Shown here: in pieces, positions 52,273 through 61,749 of the stretch | Layout of the letters: each line of letters begins with the position of its first letter | Position numbering within the stretch: position 1 is the first letter of the stretch | From: Hominilimicola fabiformis | Lineage (GTDB): Bacteria; Bacillota; Clostridia; UBA1381 | Assembly (NCBI RefSeq): GCF_020687385.1 | Contig: NZ_JAJEQM010000003.1 | Coordinates: forward strand, 124,001 to 188,000 | Direction of reading: 5' to 3' | Length of the DNA stretch: 64,000 nt | Notes under the pieces: generated by a model | Databases searched by the model: none | What the model saw: the letters and a program-made list of their open reading frames with translations, nothing else | Told to the model about the DNA's origin: nothing | Made by a program: the position numbers and the translations under genes

Positions 52273-53019
52273 ATGATAACTATTAAATCAGCAAAACAAG
52301 TCGAAAAAATGCGTGCGTCAGCAAAGGTTACAAAAGGTGCGCTTGAGCTTCTTGAGAAGCACATCAAACCGGGTGTAACAACGGCGCAGCTTGATAAAAT
52401 CGCATATGATTTTATTATATCACAAGGTGCAAAACCTAATTTCCTTAATTATAACGGTTTCCCGGGAACAATTTGTGCGTCAATCAATGACGAGGTTGTT
52501 CACGGAATTCCAAGTAAGAGAGCCATTTTGAAAGAGGGCGACATAATCAGCATTGATATGGGCGCTATACTTGACGGATGGCACAGTGATGCCGCAAGAA
52601 CATTCGGAGTCGGAAAGATTTCGGACGAGGCACAAAATCTTATAGACGTTACACGTCAAAGTTTTTTTGAGGGAATTAAATATGTAAAGCACGGTGCCAA
52701 ATTAGGCGATGTTTCGTCAGCAATTCAGCAGTATGTTGAATCGCATGGTTACAGCGTAGTGCGTGACCTTGTCGGTCATGGAATTGGTCGTAATCTTCAT
52801 GAAGATCCGAGCGTACCGAATTTTGGCAAAGCCGGTCATGGCGTAAAGCTTGCCGCAGGTATGACAATTGCTATTGAACCTATGGTTAATGCAGGTGATT
52901 ATAATGTTGCGGTACTTGATGATGATTGGACAGTTGTAACTGATGACGGAAGTTTGTCAGCCCACTATGAAAACACCGTATTGATTACAAAAGACGGGTG
53001 TGAAATATTAACACTTTAG
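52273..53019 (+). CDS. map: Methionine aminopeptidase, type I
   Basis: The 248-residue metalloprotease removes the initiator Met from nascent proteins. Metal ligands are in 'DMGAILDGWHSDAARTFGVG' (two Asp), 'GHGIGRNLHEDPSVPNFG' (His), 'IEPMVNAGDY' (Glu) and 'SAHYENTVLIT' (Glu). The length fits type Ia without an N-terminal SH3 extension. It begins 3 nt after adk, with TTGAGGTGTGAG as ribosome binding site, and is followed by the KOW protein after 9 nt. Confidence 0.97.
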   Translation: MITIKSAKQVEKMRASAKVTKGALELLEKHIKPGVTTAQLDKIAYDFIISQGAKPNFLNYNGFPGTICASINDEVVHGIPSKRAILKEGDIISIDMGAILDGWHSDAARTFGVGKISDEAQNLIDVTRQSFFEGIKYVKHGAKLGDVSSAIQQYVESHGYSVVRDLVGHGIGRNLHEDPSVPNFGKAGHGVKLAAGMTIAIEPMVNAGDYNVAVLDDDWTVVTDDGSLSAHYENTVLITKDGCEILTL

Positions 53020-53028
53020 GAGTATTAT

Positions 53029-53286
53029 ATGGAAATTATAGAGGGTTCAATCGTGCGTTCCATTGCGGGACGTGACAAGGGTGATTTGTTCATCGTCCTT
53101 TCAAGAGAAGGCGATTTTGTTTATCTTGCAAACGGTGAATTGCGAAAAGTGGATCACCCGAAAAAGAAAAAGCTCAAGCACCTTCAGGGTACAAACTCTG
53201 TTTCGGATTTTGTAAGTAACAAACTTGCAACTGCGGGTAAGGTTACAAATTCAGAGGTGCGAAAAGCATTAGCGGAGTTTAATTAA
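53029..53286 (+). CDS. KOW domain RNA-binding protein (L14e-like)
   Basis: An 85-residue basic protein with the KOW-type start 'MEIIEGSIVRSIAGRDKGDL' and a central 'DHPKKKKLKHLQGTNS'. It matches the small L14e/L6e/L27e-like protein found between map and infA in Clostridia. Function is unproven; the fold and the context suggest binding to rRNA or mRNA. AGGAG precedes the ATG. It is part of the same run as map and infA, with 9 and 34-nt gaps. Confidence 0.88.
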   Translation: MEIIEGSIVRSIAGRDKGDLFIVLSREGDFVYLANGELRKVDHPKKKKLKHLQGTNSVSDFVSNKLATAGKVTNSEVRKALAEFN

Positions 53287-53320
53287 ACCTGAAAGCGTAT
53301 CTAAAGGAGGTTTATAACAT

Positions 53321-53976
<656 letters not shown>

Positions 53977-54345
53977 ATGGCAAGAATAGCAGGTGTTGAC
54001 TTACCTAGAGAAAAGAGAGTAGAGATTGGTCTTACCTATATATACGGCATTGGACTAAAGAGTTCTCAAAAGATTCTATCTCAAACAGGTATAAACCCAG
54101 ACACAAGAGTAAAGGATCTTACAGAAGCAGATGTAAGTAAGCTAAGAGAAGTTATCGACGCTGAATACACAGTTGAAGGTGACCTTAGAAGACAGTTGGC
54201 TCTTGACATCAAGAGACTTATGGAAATCGGATGTTACAGAGGTATCCGTCACAGAAGAGGTCTTCCTGTAAGAGGACAAAACACAAAGAACAATGCAAGA
54301 ACCCGTAAGGGTCCTGCAAGAGCGATTGCAGGTAAGAAGAAATAA
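53977..54345 (+). CDS. rpsM: Ribosomal protein uS13
   Basis: The 122-residue uS13 begins '[20 protein letters not shown]' with the helix-two-turn-helix '[14 protein letters not shown]' and ends '[20 protein letters not shown]'. It makes bridges from the head of the small subunit. TGGAGGTG precedes the ATG. rpsK follows after 17 nt. Confidence 0.98.
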   Translation: MARIAGVDLPREKRVEIGLTYIYGIGLKSSQKILSQTGINPDTRVKDLTEADVSKLREVIDAEYTVEGDLRRQLALDIKRLMEIGCYRGIRHRRGLPVRGQNTKNNARTRKGPARAIAGKKK

Positions 54346-54362
54346 AGGAGGGACTAAGCTAA

Positions 54363-54761
54363 ATGGCTAAGGTAGCAAAGAAGACTACACGTACAAGACG
54401 TCGTGATAGAAAGAATATTGAAAAAGGCGCGGCTCATATCCGTTCAACTTTCAACAATACAATAGTTACAATTACAGATACAGCTGGTAATGCTATATCT
54501 TGGGCAAGTGCCGGCGGTTTAGGCTTCCGCGGCTCAAGAAAGAGCACACCTTTCGCTGCTCAAACAGCTGCAGAAACAGCAGCTAAGGCAGCTATGGAAC
54601 ATGGAATGAAGACAGTAGAAGTTTACGTTAAGGGCCCTGGTGCAGGTAGAGAAGCTGCAATCAGAGCACTTCAAGCAACAGGTCTTGATGTTACAATGAT
54701 TAAGGACGTAACTCCTATTCCTCATAACGGTTGTAGACCACCAAAGAGAAGAAGAGTCTGA
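54363..54761 (+). CDS. rpsK: Ribosomal protein uS11
   Basis: The 132-residue uS11 includes '[20 protein letters not shown]' and ends '[18 protein letters not shown]', both fully conserved. It forms the platform of the small subunit near the mRNA exit. AAAGGAGGGAC precedes the ATG. rpsD follows after 33 nt. Confidence 0.98.
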   Translation: MAKVAKKTTRTRRRDRKNIEKGAAHIRSTFNNTIVTITDTAGNAISWASAGGLGFRGSRKSTPFAAQTAAETAAKAAMEHGMKTVEVYVKGPGAGREAAIRALQATGLDVTMIKDVTPIPHNGCRPPKRRRV

Positions 54762-54794
54762 TTTGTATATTATTGTAAAGGAGGAAAAATTAAC

Positions 54795-55388
54795 ATGGCA
54801 ATAAACAGACAACCAGTGTTAAAGAGATGCAAGACTTTGGGCATTAACCCTGCAACAATGGGTATTGATAAGTCGTCAAACAGAAACCCAAAGCAAGGCA
54901 GAAAAAAGCAGTCTGAATATGGCTTGCAGCTTAATGAAAAGCAAAAGGTTAAGTTTATATACGGTGTACTTGAGAAGCAATTCAGAAAGTACTATGTAAT
55001 GGCTACAAAGAAACAGGGCATCACAGGTGAAATGTTGCTTCAAATCCTTGAGTCAAGACTTGACAATGTTGTTTTCAGATTAGGTTTGGCTAATACAAGA
55101 CGTGAAGCAAGACAAATTGTTAATCACGGTCATATCACAGTAAACGGTCAAAAGGTTGATATTCCGTCATACCTTGTTAAGCCGGGTGATGTAATAGCAG
55201 TTAGAGAAAAGAGTAAGAACTCTGTTAGAATTAAGGAAATCGTTGAAACAAACGCAAACAGGGTTGTTCCAAAGTGGCTTTCAATGGATAAGAATACACT
55301 TACAGGTAAGGTTATCACATTGGCTGCAAGAGATGACATCGACTACGAAGTTGAGGAACACCTTATCGTCGAACTTTATTCTAAATAA
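54795..55388 (+). CDS. rpsD: Ribosomal protein uS4
   Basis: The 197-residue uS4 has '[20 protein letters not shown]' and an S4 RNA-binding domain with '[20 protein letters not shown]' (about residues 95-114). It starts at '[20 protein letters not shown]', so the cysteine zinc motif of some uS4 proteins is absent; it is the C-minus form. uS4 is the usual autoregulator of its operon. A hairpin lies in the 105-nt gap to rpoA. Confidence 0.97.
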   Translation: MAINRQPVLKRCKTLGINPATMGIDKSSNRNPKQGRKKQSEYGLQLNEKQKVKFIYGVLEKQFRKYYVMATKKQGITGEMLLQILESRLDNVVFRLGLANTRREARQIVNHGHITVNGQKVDIPSYLVKPGDVIAVREKSKNSVRIKEIVETNANRVVPKWLSMDKNTLTGKVITLAARDDIDYEVEEHLIVELYSK

Positions 55389-55433
55389 TTATATGTTACC
55401 CTCGGTACGTGGATATATATATATGTTTTTTCG

Positions 55434-55471
55434 AGAGATTTCGGAGCTTAGACTGCTCCGAAGTCATCTCT
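55434..55471 (+). other. Hairpin between rpsD and rpoA
   Basis: AGAGAT (55434-55439) and CGGAGC (55442-55447) pair with GCTCCG (55455-55460) and ATCTCT (55466-55471), a two-part stem without a T-run. It could be an RNA processing or stability element before rpoA. Confidence 0.6.
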
Positions 55472-55493
55472 AATTATGAAGGAGGGTTCTGAA

Positions 55494-56444
55494 ATGATAG
55501 AAATGGAAAAGCCTAATATAGAATGCGTTGAAATGAGTGACGACGGCAGATACGGCAAATTCGTTGTATCTCCTCTTGAGCGCGGTTACGGCACAACTCT
55601 TGGTAACTCACTACGCAGAATTTTACTTTCATCATTGCCTGGTGCGGCTGCTACTTCAATTAAAATTGAAGGTGTGCAGCACGAATTTTCAACTGTACCC
55701 GGTGTTACAGAAGATGTTACAGAGCTTATACTTAACATTAAAAAGCTTGCTTTGAAGATTCACGTTGATCTTCCAAAGACTGTTTACATCGAGGCAAAGG
55801 GCGCACAGGAAATTACAGCAGGTGACATAAAGCGTGACGATGATGTTGAGATTTTTAATCCGGATCTTCATATCGCAACACTTAATGATGATGCAAATCT
55901 TTATATTGAGATTACTCTATCAAAGGGCAGAGGCTATGTAAGTGCTGATAAGAACAAGCAAGCAATGCAGCCGGTAATCGGAGTAATCCCTGTGGATTCT
56001 ATCTATACTCCTGTAACGAAGGTTAATTATACAGTAGAAAACACTCGTGTAGGTCAATATACAGATAGAGAACAGTTGGCAGTTGAGCTATGGACAAACG
56101 GAACAATTAAGCCTGATGAGGCTGTGTCTTTGGCTGCTAAGATAATGAACGACCTACTTTCATTGTTCGTAGACCTTTCAGATGACGCTAAGAATACTGA
56201 AATCATCGTTGAAAAGGAAGAGAACAAGAAGGAAAAGGTTCTTGAAATGACTATCGAGGAACTTGATTTATCAGTTCGTTCATATAACTGCTTAAAGCGT
56301 GCTGGTATTAACACGGTTGAAGACCTTACAAACAAATCTGAAGAAGATATGATGAAGGTTAGAAACCTTGGTAGAAAGTCGCTTGAAGAAGTCATAAACA
56401 AATTGAATGGTTTAGGTCTTTACCTTAAAAAAGAAGAAGATTAA
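55494..56444 (+). CDS. rpoA: RNA polymerase alpha subunit
   Basis: The 316-residue alpha subunit has the N-terminal assembly domain with '[20 protein letters not shown]' (about residues 24-43) and '[12 protein letters not shown]'-type strand region, a Glu/Lys linker and the C-terminal UP-element/activator domain '[20 protein letters not shown]'. The frame opens at 55476, but GAAGGAGGG at 55478-55486 supports the ATG at 55494. The gene is in the usual alpha operon place, followed by rplQ after 15 nt. Confidence 0.97.
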   Translation: MIEMEKPNIECVEMSDDGRYGKFVVSPLERGYGTTLGNSLRRILLSSLPGAAATSIKIEGVQHEFSTVPGVTEDVTELILNIKKLALKIHVDLPKTVYIEAKGAQEITAGDIKRDDDVEIFNPDLHIATLNDDANLYIEITLSKGRGYVSADKNKQAMQPVIGVIPVDSIYTPVTKVNYTVENTRVGQYTDREQLAVELWTNGTIKPDEAVSLAAKIMNDLLSLFVDLSDDAKNTEIIVEKEENKKEKVLEMTIEELDLSVRSYNCLKRAGINTVEDLTNKSEEDMMKVRNLGRKSLEEVINKLNGLGLYLKKEED

Positions 56445-56459
56445 TAGGAGGTAACAGTA

Positions 56460-56804
56460 ATGCCGGGAACAAGAAAGTTAAATCGCCCAACAGACCAAAG
56501 AAAAGCTATGTTGCGTAACCTTGTAACAAGCTTCTTGGAAAATGGCAGAATTGAAACTACTTTAACAAGAGCGAAAGAAACTCAGAGCATGGCAGAGAAA
56601 ATGATTACTCTTGGTAAGACAAATACACTACATTCTCGTCGTCAGGCATTGGAGTTTATCACAAAAGAAGACGTTGTAACAAAGGTTTTCTCTGAAATAG
56701 CTCCTAAGTACGCTGACAGAAACGGCGGTTACACAAGAATTTACCAAACAGGTCCTCGTCGCGGTGACAGTGCACCTATGGCAATTCTTGAGCTTGTAGA
56801 CTAA
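56460..56804 (+). CDS. rplQ: Ribosomal protein bL17
   Basis: The 114-residue bL17 starts '[20 protein letters not shown]' and contains '[18 protein letters not shown]'. It sits near the tunnel exit. It is the last gene of the ribosomal block and is followed by a strong terminator. ATAGGAGGT precedes the ATG. The C-terminus is the short form common in Bacillota. The ecf transporter genes that often follow in Bacillota are not here. Confidence 0.97.
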   Translation: MPGTRKLNRPTDQRKAMLRNLVTSFLENGRIETTLTRAKETQSMAEKMITLGKTNTLHSRRQALEFITKEDVVTKVFSEIAPKYADRNGGYTRIYQTGPRRGDSAPMAILELVD

Positions 56805-56817
56805 TTAATTGTATATT

Positions 56818-56846
56818 AAGACGGTTCGTATGAACCGTCTTTTTTG
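56818..56846 (+). terminator. Terminator of the ribosomal block
   Basis: AGACGGTTC (56819-56827) and GAACCGTCT (56832-56840) pair around GTAT and are followed by TTTTT. Confidence 0.93.
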
Positions 56847-56848
56847 TG

Positions 56849-56877
56849 TTTACAAAAATAGAAAAGTGTGATATAAT
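56849..56877 (+). promoter_or_regulatory. Promoter of the leader RNA
   Basis: TTTACA (56849-56854) and TATAAT (56872-56877) are separated by 17 nt; the start point would be near 56884. Confidence 0.8.
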
Positions 56878-56881
56878 AATT

Positions 56882-56983
56882 TTGCGATAGAAATGAATAT
56901 TTAATACCAAATCAGTTTACGTTAGTAAAAAACGTAAGCTTTCTTTGATATATACTGATTTGGTGTAATTTCTGTCGCAAGAA
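56882..56983 (+). ncRNA. Candidate cis-regulatory or small RNA with long nested stems
   Basis: Three nested stems form a rod: TTGCGA.AGAAAT (56882-56894) with ATTTCT.TCGCAA (56968-56980), ACCAAATCAGT (56908-56918) with ACTGATTTGGT (56955-56965), and TTACGTT (56918-56924) with AACGTAA (56932-56938). An asymmetric bulge (11 nt against 2) lies between the first two. The RNA starts at the predicted start point and is followed by a 20-nt single-stranded part and a terminator. I do not recognise a known riboswitch or 6S RNA. It could be a riboswitch-like leader or a free small RNA. Confidence 0.6.
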
Positions 56984-57006
56984 TACAAGCAAAGCTGCGT
57001 TTTTAG

Positions 57007-57036
57007 TGCGTGGTTTTGCCACGCACTTTTTTTATG
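57007..57036 (+). terminator. Terminator between leader RNA and small gene
   Basis: AGTGCGTGG (57007-57015) and CCACGCACT (57020-57028) pair around a 4-nt loop and are followed by seven T residues, immediately before the GGAGG box of the next gene, the layout of a transcriptional attenuator. Confidence 0.88.
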
Positions 57037-57048
57037 GAGGTTTGTATT

Positions 57049-57354
57049 ATGGAAGAGATTTTTGGATTTAATGACCAATTTTTTGACGAGCGTATTGAAG
57101 TGGCAATGTTACATCTTGAGGGCAACGACAGTAAATATAACAAGGTATTTAACAAACTCAGTGCAACTCTTTCGGATATGTTTCACCATTATTATGACGG
57201 CGGAAAAGGTATACCTGAAGGATATGAGGAGCGTATACAGTATTTTTTTGAAAACATACAGGGTATTGATAATGTAAGATTACGTACCGTATATTTTGCC
57301 GCTGTGGTTGATTGTATGAATATGTTAGTAAAGTTAGGTTACATAAAGATATAA
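57049..57354 (+). CDS. Small acidic helical protein, unknown function
   Basis: A 101-residue soluble protein starting MEEIFGFNDQFFDERIEVAM, helix-rich, with many aromatic residues ('MFHHYYDGGKGIPEGYEERI') and 'VYFAAVVDCMNMLVKLGYIK' at the end. I know no confirmed family. ATGGAGGT lies 10 nt before the ATG; a frame from 57010 would run through the terminator and is rejected. The gene is expressed only if the transcript reads past the terminator at 57007. A shared terminator separates it from the convergent icd gene. Confidence 0.75.
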   Translation: MEEIFGFNDQFFDERIEVAMLHLEGNDSKYNKVFNKLSATLSDMFHHYYDGGKGIPEGYEERIQYFFENIQGIDNVRLRTVYFAAVVDCMNMLVKLGYIKI

Positions 57355-57388
57355 AAAAACGACTGTTTCAAAACAGTCGTTTTTGTTT
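57355..57388. terminator. Bidirectional terminator between the small gene and icd
   Basis: CGACTGTTT (57360-57368) and AAACAGTCG (57371-57379) form a 9-bp stem flanked by A7 on the left and T5 on the right, so it works on both strands. Confidence 0.93.
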
Positions 57389-57396
57389 GTCTTAAA

Positions 57397-58608
57397 TTAC
57401 ATTAACTTTTGCAATCTTTCGTTTACTGCAAGTAAGAATTCTTCCGTATCAACCTTTTGCTTATTTTCAAGAGTTGAAAGAGCGGCAAGGTCGCCTGTCA
57501 TAACGCCTTCTTCGATTGTTTGGATTGTAGCTTTTTCAAGATTATCAGCAAACTTGATTAGGTCGTCAAGGCCGTCCATTTCGCCTCTCTTACGAAGTGC
57601 GCCTGTCCAAGCAAACAATGTTGCAACAGAGTTTGTTGAAGTTTTTTCGCCCTTTAAATGCTTGTAGTAATGTCTTTGAACAGTACCGTGAGCAGCTTCA
57701 TACTCATAAACACCGTCAGGTGATACAAGTACTGATGTCATCATAGCAAGTGAGCCGTAAGCTGTCGCAACCATATCCGACATAACGTCACCGTCATAGT
57801 TCTTACAAGCCCAAATATATCCGCCGTTTGAACGGATAACTCTTGCAACCGCGTCATCAATCAATGTATAGAAGTATTCGATACCGGCTGCCTCAAACTT
57901 TTCTTTATATTCGTTATCATAGATTTCTTGGAATATATCCTTGAAACGATGGTCATATTTCTTTGAAATTGTGTCCTTTGTTGCAAACCAAATATCTTTC
58001 TTCATATCAAGAGCATAGTTGAAACATGCTTTTGCAAAGCTGGCAATAGATTCATCTCTGTTATGAACACCTTGAATAATACCGTCCTCGTTGCTGAAAT
58101 CGTAAATCAACTCACGAGTTTCTTTTCCGTCCTTGTCTGTGCAAACAAGCTCAGCTTTACTGCCGGCTTTAACCTGCATTTCGACGTTCTTATAAATATC
58201 GCCGTATGCGTGACGTGCGATTGTTATAGGTTTTGTCCAAGTCGGAATGTAAGGAGTGATACCCTTAACAAGAATAGGTGTTCTGAAAACTGTACCGTCA
58301 AGCATGGCACGGATAGTACCGTTAGGAGATTTCCACATTTCCTTTAGGTCATATTCTGTCATTCTTGCAGCGTTAGGTGTGATTGTCGCACACTTAACCG
58401 CAACACCGTATTTCTTTGTTGCATTCGCGCTGTCAACTGTAACTTGGTCGTTAGTTTCGTTTCTGCGTTCAAGCCCCAAATCATAGTATTCAGTTTTTAA
58501 GTCTATGTAAGGTGTAAGAAGAATATCCTTAATCATCTTCCATATGATTCTTGTCATTTCGTCGCCGTCCATTTCGACAAGCGGTGTTTTCATCTGAATT
58601 TTTGCCAT
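57397..58608 (-). CDS. icd: NADP-dependent isocitrate dehydrogenase
   Basis: The 403-residue enzyme is the eukaryote-like type II form, shown by '[20 protein letters not shown]', '[20 protein letters not shown]' and '[20 protein letters not shown]'. It converts isocitrate to 2-oxoglutarate, supplying glutamate synthesis. The NADP-binding stretch '[20 protein letters not shown]' is intact. AAAGGAG lies before the ATG. The promoter is at 58672-58700; a weak hairpin (about 58632-58660) that ends the preceding gene lies within the leader. No other TCA cycle gene is nearby. Confidence 0.96.
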   Translation of the reverse strand: MAKIQMKTPLVEMDGDEMTRIIWKMIKDILLTPYIDLKTEYYDLGLERRNETNDQVTVDSANATKKYGVAVKCATITPNAARMTEYDLKEMWKSPNGTIRAMLDGTVFRTPILVKGITPYIPTWTKPITIARHAYGDIYKNVEMQVKAGSKAELVCTDKDGKETRELIYDFSNEDGIIQGVHNRDESIASFAKACFNYALDMKKDIWFATKDTISKKYDHRFKDIFQEIYDNEYKEKFEAAGIEYFYTLIDDAVARVIRSNGGYIWACKNYDGDVMSDMVATAYGSLAMMTSVLVSPDGVYEYEAAHGTVQRHYYKHLKGEKTSTNSVATLFAWTGALRKRGEMDGLDDLIKFADNLEKATIQTIEEGVMTGDLAALSTLENKQKVDTEEFLLAVNERLQKLM

Positions 58609-58671
58609 TTTCTTATACTCCTTTTTATTATAGATAAAAAGGGACTGTAAAAAGCCCCCTTGCTGTTTATT

Positions 58672-58700
58672 ATCTTAGCATATATATTTAATTATGTCAA
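58672..58700 (-). promoter_or_regulatory. Promoter of icd
   Basis: On the minus strand TTGACA (58700-58695) and TAAGAT (58677-58672) are separated by 17 nt, just beyond the stop codon of the upstream phosphodiesterase gene. A possible weak hairpin, AAGGG / CCCTT (58658-58634), followed by T5, lies between it and icd. Confidence 0.65.
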
Positions 58701-58703
58701 TGT

Positions 58704-61556
58704 TCATTTTGACGAATTAAGTAAATCGGAAAAATCCTCATACGGCAATGGTTTAGAATAGAAATAACCCTGAACCATATTACAGCCTGCATTTTTTAAG
58801 AAATCACGTTGACTTTGTGTTTCGACACCCTCGCAGATTGTTTTAACGTGAATTTTTGATGCCATATTAATAATTTCCTCAACAATAACTTGACTTCGCT
58901 GAACATCTTCAGTACTGTCGATAAATACCTTGTCAATTTTAAGTGTATCAATCTGCACTTTTCTAAGCAGGTTAAGCGATGAGTAACCACTTCCGAAGTC
59001 GTCCATTGATATTGTAAAACCGTGTTCTTTCAAATTGTATATAAGTGCGATTGCCGAGCTGTCCTCTTGACTGAATATACTTTCTGTAATTTCCATTTCA
59101 ATATACTGCTTAGGCACTTTGTACTTTGCGACAACCGCCTCAAGCTTGTCAACAAAATTCGTATCCGAAAGGTGACATCTTGAAACGTTCATTGAAATAG
59201 GAATAACCTTTTTACCCATATCAAGGCGATGTTTTTGCATTTTCAAAACCTGTTCATATACATAGAAATCAAGGTCAACAATAAAGCCGTTGCGCTCAAA
59301 AACAGGGATAAATACGCCCGGTGAAATAATGCCCTTTTCCTTGTGATTCCAACGCACAAGCGCCTCCGCACCGATGATTGTATCATTTGCAAGCTCGTAT
59401 TTCGGCTGATAGTAAACGACAAATTCACCCTTGCTCAATGCACGGACCATTTCACTTTCAATCATATTTTTCATATTAAGTTTTTTGTTCATATCGTCCG
59501 TGAAATAGCAGATATAATTTGTATTTCGCGCTGATGGGTACTTTTTGGCAATATTTGCTCTGTCAATGTAAAGTGACAGGCTCAAAGCGGGATTGTAACG
59601 CGGAATAGGGCAAACACCGATTTTTAGCGGTACTTTATAATTTGTTGTGTTATGTATTGAAATATCCAAGTCCACAAGGCTCTTTAAAAGTTCGCGGTTT
59701 TGTGAAGTGTCCTCAACGAGAATTAAGAAACTGTCACTTTGCGAACGTGCGTAAAGTCCGTTTTTGTGGAATTTTGATTTTATATTCTTAGCAATGTTCA
59801 TAAGCGTCTGGTCGCCGACTATGTGACCGAAACGTTCGTTTATAAGTTTGAAGTTTCTTACGTCAAGCGATGTGAGTAAGTATGATTTATCGCTGTTGTT
59901 ATCCAATATTTTTTCAGCCGTTTTCATAAAATACTGCTTATTCGGAATTTGCGTAAGTGTGTCCGTATGCAGAAGTTTTTTGTAATAATATTCACGCCAT
60001 TTTATGAATACGATTATCGCGATTATAACAAGCAATATTATAAATATCCATTGCTTGTTTGTTTTCAACATATCTTTTACAGTCGGAACATATATATGAT
60101 TTAATGTGTAGACTTTCCTTTCAAGTTCCGAATTTGTAAGTGTTACATTTTGGATTGTCTTGTTCAAAAGGCTTACGATATGCTGATTGCAGGTAAGGTT
60201 GGAAACACCAAGACTTGCGGGAACTTCAACGTCAAAGTCTTGCAATATTGAAAGCTTAGGATGTGCAATCAAACTCGTTTTAGTCTGTAAATCTGTCAAC
60301 GAAACAAGTACAGCTGAAACAGTGTTGTTTTCGACTGCCGTTAAAAGTGAGTCAATGGATGAATATTTTTCGACAGACCATTGTTTGTATTTGTCGTCAA
60401 GATAATCTGTAATCCACGAATCGTCTGCCAATATGCCGACGTGAATTTCACTGTCCTCAAAAATGTTCGTGTCTTTTTTCACTAACGGCAAGTATGAAAC
60501 CTTTGTATAAGGCAGTGTTGCAGTGGTAAGACCTTGTTTTGAACCTGAAACCGTAAGAATTATGTCGGCTTTACCCATAACAATTCCGTTCATTGACATT
60601 TCGGATTGATCGTATGAGATAAATTCAATTTCAAAACCGGCATTGTCGGCAACTTTTTTGATAATATCTTCGTATATACCGTTATATTCGCCCGTGTCCT
60701 TGTCATAATATGATGACGGATAATTGTTGTCGGGCGCAAGTATGCGAAGTTTAGGGTGATTTTCCTTTGCTGTCTGCTCTTCTTTCGTGTAGCCTATTGA
60801 GTTGCTGTAAGGGCGTTTAAACAGCTTTGTATATTCCATTGACAGATAGAACGGATTTTGTATTTTGTATTGATTTATAGCGCTGTTTAGCTTTGTAAGA
60901 AGATTGGTATTATCTTTTCTTACGGCACAGTAGTAGTCCAATTTGCCGCCTTTGGCTATTAATTTTAATCCGTCGGGATTGTTTGTTGTAGGTGTAAAAA
61001 TTGCGTCGATTGAATTGTTTTTCACGGCATTTAACATATCGTCCACAGTATCGTAATAAACAGGGATGTATGTAAAATTATTTGCAGCCGAAAAATCGGA
61101 AAGAATTTTTTCTATATACGAATTTTTAAGTAAACCGATTTTAATTTGATTGAATATATCAAATTCTTCAAAATATAATTGCTTGTAATCAGTGGTATAA
61201 AGTCCTAAAAAGCCTGTTGCGATAGGTGATGATGTATAGTCAACATACGCCAAAAAGGCATCACTCACAGGAACCATACATAAAAAATCTATATTTCCGT
61301 TTTGAAGGTCGGAAATACCTTTATTAAAAGTTGTGTCATCGAAGTTTATTTCGTTAGCTATAAAATTTGTACTTGCAGTTGTATCTAAAATAGTATTTAC
61401 ACTATCTTCGGCATATTCACTGATACTGTTGCCGTCAAAGCTGTAATCATTAAGAATACCGGCTTTTAGCGTATTCGTTTCAGCATATACCGAAAAAGAA
61501 GTAAAGCAAATAACAGATGTTAAAAGCATTAAAATAATTGCTTTTATGTTTTTCAT
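58704..61556 (-). CDS. Membrane sensor with two SBP domains, degenerate GGDEF and intact EAL
   Basis: The 950-residue protein has a signal-like N-terminus, two extracytoplasmic solute-binding (SBP_bac_3-like) domains (about residues 30-250 and 268-490), a membrane helix (about 505-525), a GGDEF-like domain with signature S-Q-S-D-S-F (about 605; 'DTLTQIPNKQYF' is present) and a C-terminal EAL domain. The EAL residues look intact: 'GAEALVRW', 'ISMNVS', 'IEMEITES', 'SMDDFGSGYSSLNLL', 'LKIDKVFID', 'ICEGVETQSQ' and 'QGYFYSKP'. It is thus likely a c-di-GMP phosphodiesterase controlled by an external amino acid or similar ligand. It is monocistronic with its own promoter. Confidence 0.9.
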   Translation of the reverse strand: MKNIKAIILMLLTSVICFTSFSVYAETNTLKAGILNDYSFDGNSISEYAEDSVNTILDTTASTNFIANEINFDDTTFNKGISDLQNGNIDFLCMVPVSDAFLAYVDYTSSPIATGFLGLYTTDYKQLYFEEFDIFNQIKIGLLKNSYIEKILSDFSAANNFTYIPVYYDTVDDMLNAVKNNSIDAIFTPTTNNPDGLKLIAKGGKLDYYCAVRKDNTNLLTKLNSAINQYKIQNPFYLSMEYTKLFKRPYSNSIGYTKEEQTAKENHPKLRILAPDNNYPSSYYDKDTGEYNGIYEDIIKKVADNAGFEIEFISYDQSEMSMNGIVMGKADIILTVSGSKQGLTTATLPYTKVSYLPLVKKDTNIFEDSEIHVGILADDSWITDYLDDKYKQWSVEKYSSIDSLLTAVENNTVSAVLVSLTDLQTKTSLIAHPKLSILQDFDVEVPASLGVSNLTCNQHIVSLLNKTIQNVTLTNSELERKVYTLNHIYVPTVKDMLKTNKQWIFIILLVIIAIIVFIKWREYYYKKLLHTDTLTQIPNKQYFMKTAEKILDNNSDKSYLLTSLDVRNFKLINERFGHIVGDQTLMNIAKNIKSKFHKNGLYARSQSDSFLILVEDTSQNRELLKSLVDLDISIHNTTNYKVPLKIGVCPIPRYNPALSLSLYIDRANIAKKYPSARNTNYICYFTDDMNKKLNMKNMIESEMVRALSKGEFVVYYQPKYELANDTIIGAEALVRWNHKEKGIISPGVFIPVFERNGFIVDLDFYVYEQVLKMQKHRLDMGKKVIPISMNVSRCHLSDTNFVDKLEAVVAKYKVPKQYIEMEITESIFSQEDSSAIALIYNLKEHGFTISMDDFGSGYSSLNLLRKVQIDTLKIDKVFIDSTEDVQRSQVIVEEIINMASKIHVKTICEGVETQSQRDFLKNAGCNMVQGYFYSKPLPYEDFSDLLNSSK

Positions 61557-61592
61557 TCAAATTCCCCTTTGTTTAAATCCTCTCTCTCATAT

Positions 61593-61621
61593 ATTATATA
61601 CCACATTGTCCAAATGTTCAA
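61593..61621 (-). promoter_or_regulatory. Promoter of the phosphodiesterase gene
   Basis: On the minus strand TTGAAC (61621-61616) and TATAAT (61598-61593) are separated by 17 nt. Confidence 0.75.
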
Positions 61622-61639
61622 ACAAAAAATTAAAAAAAT

Positions 61640-61671
61640 ATTGCAGACAAAACCTTTAAGGGGTATCTGCT
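61640..61671. repeat. Hairpin and dispersed repeat copy 2
   Basis: ATTGCAGACAAAACCTTTA (from 61640) matches the inverse of 12603-12624 with one mismatch in 22 nt. Here it forms GCAGA...TCTGC with an inner CCTT/AAGG. It lies between the divergent phosphodiesterase and spoIVA genes. The 61672-61730 stretch is A/T-rich and may hold the sporulation (sigma-E) promoter of spoIVA, but no clear consensus was found. Confidence 0.55.
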
Positions 61672-61749
61672 TTATATTTGGTATACATATTATAAGTTAT
61701 CGTGCATATACATATAACATATATTTTGGACAAAAGGAGGAAACAAAAA

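Noticed and set aside
56882-57036. 6S RNA or a known riboswitch
   Set aside because: The rod shape recalls 6S RNA, but length is short and the central bubble is too asymmetric; none of the c-di-GMP, purine, THF, preQ1 or FMN consensus bases that I know is present.
61702-61749. Upstream ATG start of spoIVA
   Set aside because: It would place AAAGGAGG inside the gene and give an N-terminus 16 residues longer than the family; the GTG at 61750 gives exactly 492 residues.
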